From: JAHRAW01 sp963693025
Lineage (GTDB): Bacteria > Pseudomonadota > Gammaproteobacteria > Arenicellales > Poriferihabitantaceae
Reading direction: 5' to 3'
Assembly: GCA_963693025.1 (NCBI GenBank)
Contig: OY843749.1
Coordinates: forward strand, 2,852,001 to 2,916,000
Length of the DNA: 64,000 bases
In this document: in pieces, positions 8,073 to 15,542 of the stretch
Layout: each line of letters starts with the position of its first letter
How positions within the stretch are numbered: position 1 is the stretch's first letter
Translations under genes and position numbers: made by a program
The notes under the pieces: model-generated
Databases searched by the model: none
The model's input: only the letters and a program-made list of their open reading frames with translations
Told to the model about the DNA's origin: nothing

Positions 8073-8891
8073 ATGATCCAAGTCAACGCTGTCTCCAAGC
8101 ATTTCGGCGGTTTGAAGGCCGTTGATAATACGACCCTTGAGATTGCTCCGGGGACGATTACCGGGTTGATTGGGCCTAATGGGGCGGGGAAGACGACTTT
8201 GTTTAATATTGTGGCGGGGGTTTATACGCCGACTTCGGGGCGTATTCATCTCGATGGGGAAGACATCACCGGGCACAAGCCGCATCAGTTGTTTGCCAAG
8301 GGGTTGATTCGGACTTTTCAGATTGCGCATGAGTTTTCCAGCCTGACGGTGCTGGAAAATTTTATGATGGTGCCGGCGGCGCAGACCGGCGAGCAACTGC
8401 CCAGCACTTGGTTGCAGCGCCGCATGGTGGGCAGGCAGGAGGGGGAAATTCGCCGGCAGGCGGAAGCGGTGATTGAGTTTCTGAAACTGTCGCATGTCGC
8501 CGATGAACTGGCGGGGAACCTGTCCGGCGGGCAGAAAAAACTGCTCGAACTCGGGCGCACGATGATGATGGACGCCAAGGTGGTGTTGCTGGACGAAGTC
8601 GGGGCGGGCGTCAATCGCACCTTGCTGAACGACATCGGCGACGCCATCATCCGCCTCAACCGGGAGCGCGGTTACACCTTTTGCATGATTGAACACGACA
8701 TGGAATTCATCAGCCGCCTGTGCGACCCGGTCATCGTGATGGCGGAGGGCTCGGTGTTGGCACAAGGCAGCGCCGACGAAGTGAAATCCAACGAGCAGGT
8801 GATTGAAGCCTATCTGGGACGCGGGCTTAAGAACAAACCGCCGGCGGCGGCATCGTCACCACCGCCACCACCGCAAGAGCATCCGGCGTGA
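8073..8891 (+). CDS. livG: ABC transporter ATP-binding protein, branched-chain amino-acid type (LivG-like)
   Basis: The 272-residue ATPase has Walker A GPNGAGKTTLFN, signature LSGGQKKLLEL and Walker B VVLLDEVGAGVN; the last is slightly unusual (DEVG rather than DEPA). The long segment between Walker A and the signature and the C-terminal YLGRG are typical of LivG. It would power import of a branched-chain amino acid, urea, amide or related polar compound; the substrate cannot be read from sequence. It is the first gene of an operon and its stop overlaps the GTG start of the next gene by four bases (GTGA). The C-terminus is a proline-rich tail, KNKPPAAASSPPPPPQEHPA. Confidence 0.9.
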   Translation: MIQVNAVSKHFGGLKAVDNTTLEIAPGTITGLIGPNGAGKTTLFNIVAGVYTPTSGRIHLDGEDITGHKPHQLFAKGLIRTFQIAHEFSSLTVLENFMMVPAAQTGEQLPSTWLQRRMVGRQEGEIRRQAEAVIEFLKLSHVADELAGNLSGGQKKLLELGRTMMMDAKVVLLDEVGAGVNRTLLNDIGDAIIRLNRERGYTFCMIEHDMEFISRLCDPVIVMAEGSVLAQGSADEVKSNEQVIEAYLGRGLKNKPPAAASSPPPPPQEHPA

Positions 8892-9592
8892 GTTTTCTCA
8901 TCGGGGAAAACATGACCGGCGGCTACGGCGGCGCGGACATCCTCAAAGGCTGCACGATTAGCGTGGACAAGGGCGAGATCGCGGTCATCGTCGGACCCAA
9001 CGGCGCCGGCAAATCGACCGCGATGAAAGCCATGCTCGGCATGCTGACCCTGCACGAAGGGCGCGTCGTGCTGGACGGCGACGACATCACTTCGCGCACC
9101 CCGCAGGCGCGCGTGGCGTGCGGGATGGCGTTCGTGCCGCAGACCGCCAACGTGTTTGTCAGCATGACGGTGCAGGAAAATCTGGAAATGGGCGCGTATC
9201 TGCGGACGGACGATTTCACCGGCACGATGGAGCAGGTCTTCGCGCTCTTCCCCGTCCTCGCGCAAAAGCGCCGCCAGCCTGCCGGGGAATTGTCCGGCGG
9301 TCAACGCCAGCAAGTGGCGGTCGGTCGTGCGCTGATGACCCAGCCCTCGGTGCTGATGCTGGACGAGCCGACCGCCGGCGTGTCGCCCATCGTGATGGAC
9401 GAGTTGTTCGACCGAATACTCGAAGTGCGAAAAACCGGCGTCGCCATCCTAATGGTCGAACAAAACGCACGCCAAGCCCTCGCCATCGCCGACCGCGGCT
9501 ACGTCCTGGTCATAGGCCAAAACCGCCACACCGACAGCGGCGCCGCATTGCTCGCCAATCCGGAAGTGCGTAAGTCGTTTTTGGGTGGGTGA
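8888..9592 (+). CDS. livF: ABC transporter ATP-binding protein, branched-chain amino-acid type (LivF-like)
   Basis: The 234-residue second ATPase of the importer has Walker A GPNGAGKSTAMK, signature LSGGQRQQVAVG, Walker B VLMLDEPTAGVS and the switch histidine region replaced by MVEQNARQAL, as usual in LivF. It starts at a GTG overlapping the livG stop (GTGA) and ends at a TGA overlapping the next GTG in the same way, so translation of the three genes is probably coupled. Partners are the livG product, the permeases at 10109 and 11119, and perhaps the binding protein at 15543. Confidence 0.9.
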   Translation: MSFLIGENMTGGYGGADILKGCTISVDKGEIAVIVGPNGAGKSTAMKAMLGMLTLHEGRVVLDGDDITSRTPQARVACGMAFVPQTANVFVSMTVQENLEMGAYLRTDDFTGTMEQVFALFPVLAQKRRQPAGELSGGQRQQVAVGRALMTQPSVLMLDEPTAGVSPIVMDELFDRILEVRKTGVAILMVEQNARQALAIADRGYVLVIGQNRHTDSGAALLANPEVRKSFLGG

Positions 9593-10101
9593 CTGCTTTG
9601 ACATTTCACGGCAAAGGCGGTCTGCACCACAAAAAAATCGTCGGCGATTTCGGCGAGCATTTAATGATGTATTGGCTCTCGAAGCACGGTTATGAATGCG
9701 CGCACATCGACCATGTCGGCATCGACCTCATCGCCGCGCACCCGGATGGCGACGGACGGCTCGGCATATCCGTCAAGTCCCGCAATAGGCAGGATCCAAA
9801 AACTGCTAACAGCCATATCAACATAATGGAAGACCTTGAGAAGGATTTGGAGAAGATCTGTTCCGCGTGTAAAGCGTTCGGCTGCGAGCCTTACATTGCC
9901 GTTGTCGTGGACAAAGATACAGAAGGGGATGAAAAGAAAATCTATGGCTTTATGACATCGGTGAAACATTTTCTTAAGATGCATAGACCGAACACAAAAA
10001 CACTGACGTGGAAAATGAAAGATAAGGATTTGGAATCCTATCGCCGTGACGACAAGGTGAGAATGTTCGAGTGCGATTATAAAAGCGGTGGATGGCTGTG
10101 A
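9589..10101 (+). CDS. Uncharacterised protein with a PD-(D/E)XK-nuclease-like pattern, inside the liv operon
   Basis: This 170-residue protein is not one I recognise by name. Its N-terminal half has E23 in a helix (GDFGEHLMMYWLSKHGYE), D46 in VGIDLIAA, and S61-V62-K63 in LGISVKSR, the spacing expected of the E, D and (E/Q/S)xK positions of PD-(D/E)XK nucleases and related nuclease-fold proteins. The C-terminal half is charged and lysine-rich. It is embedded between livF and livH and its GTG start overlaps the livF stop by four bases, so it is co-translated with the importer. It has visibly lower GC and more AAA/AAT codons than its neighbours, suggesting later insertion. A nuclease role is inference. 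Confidence 0.7.
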   Translation: MTALTFHGKGGLHHKKIVGDFGEHLMMYWLSKHGYECAHIDHVGIDLIAAHPDGDGRLGISVKSRNRQDPKTANSHINIMEDLEKDLEKICSACKAFGCEPYIAVVVDKDTEGDEKKIYGFMTSVKHFLKMHRPNTKTLTWKMKDKDLESYRRDDKVRMFECDYKSGGWL

Positions 10102-10108
10102 CCTAACC

Positions 10109-11122
10109 ATGACCGACATCCTAAACGCCCTCGTCCTACTCTCCAACTTCGTGCTAATCCCGGCGTTGTCGTATGGCTCGCAACTTGCGCTGGGTGCGCT
10201 CGGTGTTACGCTGGTTTATGGCGTGTTGCGGTTTTCTAATTTTGCGCATGGCGACACGATGGCGTTTGGCGCGATGGTGACCATTCTTGCCACTTGGTGG
10301 TTGCAAGCCAACGGTGTTGGCATTGCGCCGTTGCCGACGGCGTTGCTTGGGCTGCCTTTCGGCATCGCCGCGACCGCCGTGTTGTGCGTGGTGGTGGATA
10401 AGGCGGTGTATAAGTATTACCGCCGCCACACGCGCCCGCCGGTGGTGTTCGTTATCGCCTCGGTCGGCGTGATGTTTATGATTCACGGCATCGTGCGCTT
10501 CATCATCGGGCCCGACGACCGGCATTTCGCCGATGGCGAGCGCTTCATCATCCGCGCGCGGGACTTCAAGGAGATGACCGGGTTGAGCGAAGGGCTGACC
10601 ATCAAGGCGTCGCAGGGCTTGACCATCGTCATCGCGGTTCTGCTGGTCATCGCGCTGTTCTGGTTCCTGCAAAAAACGCGCACCGGAAAGGCGATGCGGG
10701 CGTTTTCGGACAACGAAGATTTGGCGCTGCTGTCGGGCATCGACCCCGACCGCGTGGTGATGATTACCTGGGTGATGGTCGCCGCCCTCGCCACCATCGC
10801 CGGCACGCTCTACGGGCTCGACAAAAGTTTCAAGCCGTTCACCTATTTTCAATTGCTGCTGCCGATTTTCGCCGCCGCCATCGTCGGCGGCATCGGCCAG
10901 CCCATCGGCGCCATCGCCGGCGGCTTCATCATCGCGTTCTCCGAAGTCACGATTACCTACGCCTATAAAAAATTCCTCATCTACCTGCTGCCCGCGCAGT
11001 GGGAGCCGAGCGGCTTGATGCAACTGCTGTCCACCGACTACAAGTTCGCGGTCTCGTTCATCATCCTCGTGGTGGTGCTGCTGGTGCGCCCGACCGGAAT
11101 CTTCCGCGGGAGGGTGGTGTGA
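10109..11122 (+). CDS. livH: ABC transporter permease, branched-chain amino-acid type (LivH-like)
   Basis: The 337-residue inner-membrane permease has the LivH signatures LGVTLVYGVLRFSNFAHGD near residue 30 and AIVGGIGQPIGAIAGGFII near residue 265. The frame is open from a GTG at 10088, inside the preceding gene; I prefer the ATG at 10109, eight bases after that gene's stop. It would form the translocation pore with the LivM-like protein. Its stop overlaps the GTG start of livM. Confidence 0.9.
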   Translation: MTDILNALVLLSNFVLIPALSYGSQLALGALGVTLVYGVLRFSNFAHGDTMAFGAMVTILATWWLQANGVGIAPLPTALLGLPFGIAATAVLCVVVDKAVYKYYRRHTRPPVVFVIASVGVMFMIHGIVRFIIGPDDRHFADGERFIIRARDFKEMTGLSEGLTIKASQGLTIVIAVLLVIALFWFLQKTRTGKAMRAFSDNEDLALLSGIDPDRVVMITWVMVAALATIAGTLYGLDKSFKPFTYFQLLLPIFAAAIVGGIGQPIGAIAGGFIIAFSEVTITYAYKKFLIYLLPAQWEPSGLMQLLSTDYKFAVSFIILVVVLLVRPTGIFRGRVV

Positions 11123-12507
11123 GTCACCCGCCCCGCCAAACCCGCCCGGCGCTGCGCGCGCTCATCGCCTTCGCAATCATGGCGGCGTTGCTGGCGCTGG
11201 TCGGCATCGGGCAGTCGTGGTCGCTCGCGCTCGCCATCCTGAACCTCTGCTTAATCTCCGCGTTGATGGCGCTCGGGGTCAACATTCAGTGGGGCTACGC
11301 GGGCTTGTTCAACGTCGGCATCATGGGCTTCGCCGCGCTCGGCGGCGTCGCCCCGGTGTTGATTTCCAAAGCGCCGGTGGCGGGCGCGTGGACGGCGGGC
11401 GGAACCAATCTGCTGCTCGCGGCGGTGTGCTGCGTCGCCACCATCGCCGGCGCGGTGTTGCTGCACCGCCGCCTGCCGAAAGGCGCCGCGCGTCTGGCGG
11501 CGATGACGGCGGTCATCACGGTGGGTTATTTCGCGGTGCGCTATTTCTACGACCCGGCGGTCGCGGCGATTGAGGCGCTCAACCCGGCGAAATACGGCTA
11601 CCTCGGCGGGCTCGGTCTGCCGGTGATTTTTTCCTGGGTGGCGGGCGGCGTATTGGCCGCCGGCGCCGCCTGGGTCGTGGGCAAGGTCACGCTCGGGCTG
11701 CGCTCGGACTATCTCTGCATCGCCACCCTGGGCATATCGGAAATCATCATCGCGGTGTTGAAAAACGAAGACTGGCTGACCCGCGGCGTCAAAAACGTCA
11801 CCGGGCTGGCGCGACCGGTACCGTACGAAATCGACCTGCAACAAACGCCGTGGTTCATCCGCGGCGTCGAAAACTGGAACGCCGCCGACCTCGCCGCGCT
11901 GCCGGCGGGGGCGCGAAGCGACGCGCTCAACCTGCTGGTCATCGACTACTCCAGCCTGTTCGTCAAACTCTGTTACAGCGCCCTGTTCGCCGGCGTGCTG
12001 GTGGTCGTCCTGGCGCTGTGCAGCGCCGCGCTCAACTCGCCGTGGGGCAGAATGATGCGCGCCATCCGCGACAACGAAATATCCGCCGGCGCGATGGGCA
12101 AAAACATCAACGCGCGCCACCTGCAAGTGTTCGTCCTCGGCTCGGCGGTGGTCGGCATCGCCGGCGCCATGCTGGTCACGCTGGACGGCCAATTCACCCC
12201 CGGCGCCTACAACCCGCTGCGCTTCACCTTCCTAATATGGGTCATGGTCATCGTCGGCGGCTCCGGCAACAACCTCGGCGCAGTCCTGGGCGGCTTCCTC
12301 ATCTGGTTCGTCTGGATAGAAGCCGAACCGGCGGGCCTGTGGCTAATCGACACCACCACCACCTGGCTAGGCGAAGACAACCCCTTAAGAATCCACCTAA
12401 TAAACAGCGCCCAACACATGCGCCTGTTCCTGATGGGCCTAGTCCTACTACTGGTAATGCGCTTCAGCCCCGGCGGAATTTTGCCGGAGGTGGGCGGGCG
12501 GCGGTAA
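11119..12507 (+). CDS. livM: ABC transporter permease, branched-chain amino-acid type (LivM-like)
   Basis: The second permease is 462 residues when started at the GTG at 11119 that overlaps the livH stop (GTGA); the frame itself is open from 10999, but the upstream part is only the shadow of livH. LivM features are visible: LCLISALMALGVNIQWGYAG near residue 45, LRSDYLCIATLGISEIII near 195, and MRAIRDNEISAGAMGKNI near 315. The protein is longer than typical LivM because of inserted hydrophobic and loop segments around residues 85-180. It is the last gene of the operon; repeats and an IS element follow. Confidence 0.9.
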   Translation: MSHPPRQTRPALRALIAFAIMAALLALVGIGQSWSLALAILNLCLISALMALGVNIQWGYAGLFNVGIMGFAALGGVAPVLISKAPVAGAWTAGGTNLLLAAVCCVATIAGAVLLHRRLPKGAARLAAMTAVITVGYFAVRYFYDPAVAAIEALNPAKYGYLGGLGLPVIFSWVAGGVLAAGAAWVVGKVTLGLRSDYLCIATLGISEIIIAVLKNEDWLTRGVKNVTGLARPVPYEIDLQQTPWFIRGVENWNAADLAALPAGARSDALNLLVIDYSSLFVKLCYSALFAGVLVVVLALCSAALNSPWGRMMRAIRDNEISAGAMGKNINARHLQVFVLGSAVVGIAGAMLVTLDGQFTPGAYNPLRFTFLIWVMVIVGGSGNNLGAVLGGFLIWFVWIEAEPAGLWLIDTTTTWLGEDNPLRIHLINSAQHMRLFLMGLVLLLVMRFSPGGILPEVGGRR

Positions 12508-12530
12508 CCACGCGTCATTCCCACCTACTT

Positions 12531-12742
12531 CGTCATTCTCGAGCGTTAGTGTCCGTTGCCGCCCCAACTACCCGTCATTCTCGAGCGTTAGTGTCCGTTG
12601 CCGCCGCGCTTCTTCTTTTTAAGCGGCGGCTTACCGGACACTTACGTCCTCGGGAATCTCCCTAAGACTGGCACGGACTTCGGTAAAATCCACGCTAGCC
12701 TTAGGGAGATTCCCGAAGGCGATGAAAAATATAGTCGCTACC
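12531..12742. repeat. Dispersed modular palindrome, left part, interrupted by the IS element
   Basis: A partial terminus-plus-hairpin-arm at 12531-12563 is followed by a reverse-oriented copy from 12573: hairpin end, inner arms GGGAATCTCCCTAAG and TTAGGGAGATTCCC, then the start of the A/T-rich end. It breaks off at the IS and continues at 14364. Confidence 0.9.
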
Positions 12743-14363
12743 CAGCCCGTGCAAAAACTCAAGCCGCCGCAAGCCAATCGTCCGGCGCGGTTTGTTGTTT
12801 TAGCGATGCTCGCGCCGGGCGGGGATGTTCTTGCTTAAAAAACGCCGCTCAAGCCGGCGCCGGGGAGGGCTCCGCCAATCTCGCGCACAGCGTCTCAACG
12901 CCCATGAGGTTGATGACCCGTTTCAGGTTATACGCCAGCATACACATACCCGCTTCCGCCTTGACTTTATCCAAACCACGCAGCAGAAACCGACCGCCAC
13001 CCATCATCTGTTTGATGTTGCCGAACGGATGCTCGCTCAAACTCGCCCGCAAACGCATCAACTCCGGATGCGCCACCGACCGCCGGTGCATGCGCTCCAC
13101 CACCGACTCATGATAAGGACGACTGATGCTGCGCCGCCGACTGCCAGTGCACTGACTTCGCATACCGCAACCACCGCAAGCATCAGTCGTGTAATGCCGC
13201 GTCTGCTTCTTCGCCTCGTTGCGATAACGCCGCAACACCTCGCCAGCCGGACAAGTATAAACATCGCGCCGACCATCATATCTAAACCGCGCGCGGCTGA
13301 AATAATCACCGCGCGGATGCGACAACTTCGCGCGCGGCACCACCGCCGTTATACCCGCCGCCTCACACGCCGCACCCTGCGCGCCATTCTGATATCCCGC
13401 ATCCGCCAACACCGTCAATCCCTTCACCCCCAAAGCCGCCTTCGCTCGCTTCGCCATGCCATACAACTGCCGACGGTCGTTGCTCTCAGTGGTCACTTCA
13501 TGCGCCGCAATCAACTTGTGCTTGCCATCCACCGCCGTCTGCACATTGTAACTCACCGCTCGACCGCCGCCCGCTTGACGCATCAGCCGCGCATCTCCCT
13601 CGCCCTTCACCACCTGAGCACCACCGCGACCGCGCAACTCCGCCGACAACCCATCCAACTTGCCCTTATGCGCATCCAACGCCGCCAACGCCGCGCGCAC
13701 CGCCGACACTTCCGCCACTTCATCCACCGGCGCATCCGACGCATCCGACGCTTCCAGCAACTCTCTATACGCCGCCACTTCGCGCTCCACTTGCGCCATC
13801 TCTCGCCGTATCCGCGCCGCCGTATAAACCGACTTCTTGCCCGACACCGCGCCAAACTTGGAACCATCCACCGCCACCAACTCGCCGCCATACAACCCCG
13901 CCCGACGACAAAAATCCACAAACCGCGCGCACACCCCCGACCACGCCGCCGCATTGTCCCGACGAAAGTTCGCAATCGTCTTGAAGTCCGGACGCAAATC
14001 TCGCAACAACCACTGCAACTCCTGATTGCGACCACACTCCCTCTCCAAACGCCGACTCGACCGAATCTGATTCAAATAACCATACACAAACAACTTCAAC
14101 ATCATCCCCGGATGATACGGCGGACGACCGGTCGCCGCCGCCACCACCTTGCCAAAACCCAACTCTAACAAATCCAACTTATCCACAAACCGGTCAATCA
14201 CTCGCACCGCATTATCCGCCGCCACACGCTCATCCAGCGTCACCGCAAACAACGCCGACTGATGACGCGATACCCCTTCAACATGACCCATCCCCGAATC
14301 CCCCCATATGAAAATCAAAGTCAAAGAATTTTACCCGAATGGGACGAGTTTTTACACGGGCTG
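12743..14363 (-). mobile_element. IS1182-family insertion sequence, complete (about 1.62 kb)
   Basis: The ends are CAGCCCGTGCAAAAACTC at 12743-12760 and its inverse with one mismatch at 14346-14363. TACC flanks both sides (12739-12742 and 14364-14367), a 4-bp target duplication. Joining the flanks across the element restores a dispersed-repeat copy of exactly the usual length, so both boundaries are well supported. One transposase gene is inside. Confidence 0.9.
12849..14291 (-). CDS. IS1182-family transposase
   Basis: The protein of about 480 residues starts at MGHVEGVSRHQ; an open frame extends 11 codons upstream to 14324, but a purine-rich stretch lies just before the inner ATG. The N-terminal domain has GRPPYHPGMMLKLFVYGYLN and IRSSRRLERECGRN, hallmarks of IS1182/IS5-like DDE transposases. 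The catalytic acidic residues are likely the aspartates in LVAVDGSKFGAVS and TVLADAGYQNG and a C-terminal glutamate near VVERMHRRSVAHPE. A central charged segment separates them, and a cysteine cluster (CPAG, CGGCGMRSQC) may bind zinc. The frame is intact, so the element may be active. Confidence 0.93.
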   Translation of the reverse strand: MGHVEGVSRHQSALFAVTLDERVAADNAVRVIDRFVDKLDLLELGFGKVVAAATGRPPYHPGMMLKLFVYGYLNQIRSSRRLERECGRNQELQWLLRDLRPDFKTIANFRRDNAAAWSGVCARFVDFCRRAGLYGGELVAVDGSKFGAVSGKKSVYTAARIRREMAQVEREVAAYRELLEASDASDAPVDEVAEVSAVRAALAALDAHKGKLDGLSAELRGRGGAQVVKGEGDARLMRQAGGGRAVSYNVQTAVDGKHKLIAAHEVTTESNDRRQLYGMAKRAKAALGVKGLTVLADAGYQNGAQGAACEAAGITAVVPRAKLSHPRGDYFSRARFRYDGRRDVYTCPAGEVLRRYRNEAKKQTRHYTTDACGGCGMRSQCTGSRRRSISRPYHESVVERMHRRSVAHPELMRLRASLSEHPFGNIKQMMGGGRFLLRGLDKVKAEAGMCMLAYNLKRVINLMGVETLCARLAEPSPAPA

Positions 14364-14399
14364 TACCGCTCCTTATTTTTCTATCGTTCGAGAATGACG
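14364..14399. repeat. Dispersed modular palindrome, right part beyond the IS element
   Basis: The rest of the A/T-rich end (CTCCTTATTTTTCTATCG) and the terminus TTCGAGAATGACG complete the copy begun at 12573. Confidence 0.85.
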
Positions 14400-14410
14400 G
14401 GTATATAACT

Positions 14411-14527
14411 CGTCATTCTCGAGCGTTAGTGTCCGTTGCCGCCGCGCTTCTTCTTTTAAGCGGCGGCTTACCGGACACTTACGACCTCGGGAATCTCCCT
14501 AAGACTGGCACGGACTTCGCTTCGCTT
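14411..14527. repeat. Dispersed modular palindrome, hairpin end only (truncated)
   Basis: Terminus CGTCATTCTCGA, hairpin with arms AGTGTCCGT and CCGGACACT, and inner arm GGGAATCTCCCTAAG are present. The copy stops in its core right before the HicB-like stop codon. Confidence 0.85.
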
Positions 14528-14541
14528 CACCAGCATTGATG

Positions 14542-14754
14542 TCAAGCAAACTTCAGTCGACGTCCTTTCGGCGCCGGAATTGGGTCACCGAATTCATTGG
14601 CCGTGTCGACCCACAACTCAATGGCTTCCTTCACATTAGCCAAAGCCGAATCAGGTGAATCGCCATGCGCCATACACCCCGGCAGTTCGGGAACTTCTCC
14701 GATGAATACACCGTCTTCGTCGCTCCAATAAATGATCGTTTCATATTTAAACAT
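14542..14754 (-). CDS. HicB-type antitoxin-like protein, apparently solitary
   Basis: The protein of about 70 residues matches the short HicB fold: an N-terminal strand YETIIYWSDEDGVFIGEVPELPG, then GCMAHGDSPDSALANVKEAIELW. Two adjacent ATG codons are possible (14757 and 14754); GGAGG at 14761-14765 fits the second better. HicB normally neutralises the HicA ribonuclease encoded beside it, but no HicA frame is visible on either side; the repeat follows directly and a protease-like gene precedes. No C-terminal DNA-binding domain is seen. It may be a remnant or act on a toxin elsewhere. Confidence 0.75.
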   Translation of the reverse strand: MFKYETIIYWSDEDGVFIGEVPELPGCMAHGDSPDSALANVKEAIELWVDTANEFGDPIPAPKGRRLKFA

Positions 14755-14779
14755 CATTTACCTCCAATAATTTCGTTCC

Positions 14780-15160
14780 TCACTTCGCACTCGATGACGC
14801 GATATTCGGGCTGTCCGGGTTGACGATGACTTGCCTTGTTTTTGGCACCACAACCAAATCCATATCCTCCATTGGAATCGCCCCCAAGAGCGGTTGGTCG
14901 CCCATCACCAGCGCGCCGGCAAAGCCGGTTCTGTTTTTATAGCGCAACTCAATGGGTCCGACATAAGGCACGAGTGTCCCGCCGCCGTCCGCCAGCGTGA
15001 CTTCCTTTTTTTCGATTTCTTCGAGTTTCAGTTGAATTTGTATGTGCGCCGGAATGCACAAATGCACCGAGCCCGTGTCCGCCAGCGCATCGATTTCCAC
15101 CGCCTCCAACTCGGGCAGTCTGGGGTTTCGCAAACGAATTTTTGCGTTGGTCAAACCCAT
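14780..15160 (-). CDS. Clan AA aspartic-protease-like protein (retropepsin fold)
   Basis: The 126-residue protein has the single-domain retropepsin-like layout: catalytic-type ADTGSVHLCIP near residue 27 and the second conserved stretch LLGAIPMEDMDLVV near residue 90. Many bacterial genomes carry such small proteins, often close to toxin-antitoxin genes, without a known function; active ones would work as dimers. It lies between a HigA-like and a HicB-like gene on the same strand with gaps of 10 and 25 bases, so the three are probably co-transcribed. Confidence 0.7.
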   Translation of the reverse strand: MGLTNAKIRLRNPRLPELEAVEIDALADTGSVHLCIPAHIQIQLKLEEIEKKEVTLADGGGTLVPYVGPIELRYKNRTGFAGALVMGDQPLLGAIPMEDMDLVVVPKTRQVIVNPDSPNIASSSAK

Positions 15161-15170
15161 TGTTGCGTCC

Positions 15171-15482
15171 TCAATCCATCAACACAATCGTTTCAGGGTC
15201 GTAGTCAATGCGTTTGACTTTGATTTGTTTCGCTTTCTTCTTCGCTTGCGCGATGTCGTAAGCCAGTTGAATTCGGCACCAGCATTCGGCGGTGCTGCCG
15301 AATGCTTTTTCAAGCCGGATTGCCATTTCCGCCGAGATGCCGGCGTTGCCGTTCACGATGTTGGACAAGTGCTTGCGGCTGACGCCGAGATGCTTGGCGG
15401 TGCCGGTTATGCTCATGCCAAGCGGCGCGATGCAATTATCCAGCAGCGATTGTCCGGGGTGCGGCGGATTTTTCATCATCAT
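15171..15482 (-). CDS. HigA-family antitoxin-like transcriptional regulator, solitary
   Basis: The 103-residue protein begins MMMKNPPHPGQSLLDNCIAP, the usual HigA start, then has an XRE-type helix-turn-helix (ITGTAKHLGVSRKHLSNIVN) near residues 25-44 and the family sequence ISAEMAIRLEKAFG. HigA binds its own promoter and neutralises HigB, whose gene normally lies just upstream. Here the upstream gene is livK and no HigB frame is present. The C-terminus (residues 78-103) is a lysine-rich extension. It may regulate the local genes or be a leftover of a dissolved module. Confidence 0.8.
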   Translation of the reverse strand: MMMKNPPHPGQSLLDNCIAPLGMSITGTAKHLGVSRKHLSNIVNGNAGISAEMAIRLEKAFGSTAECWCRIQLAYDIAQAKKKAKQIKVKRIDYDPETIVLMD

Positions 15483-15495
15483 TTTCTTGCCCTGA

Positions 15496-15528
15496 AACCC
15501 CCGGCAACGACAACCGCCACCGGGGGTT
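15496..15528 (-). terminator. Hairpin between livK and the HigA-like gene
   Basis: AACCCCCGG and CCGGGGGTT form a 9-bp stem with a 15-base loop, 15 bases downstream of the livK stop. Only a short T run follows on the minus strand, so it may be a weak terminator or an RNA-stabilising hairpin. Confidence 0.5.
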
Positions 15529-15542
15529 GTGATTGCGAAGCG

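Noticed and set aside
12825..14168. 447-codon + strand frame across the IS element
   Set aside because: Antisense shadow of the transposase; the translation is low-complexity His/Arg/Thr.
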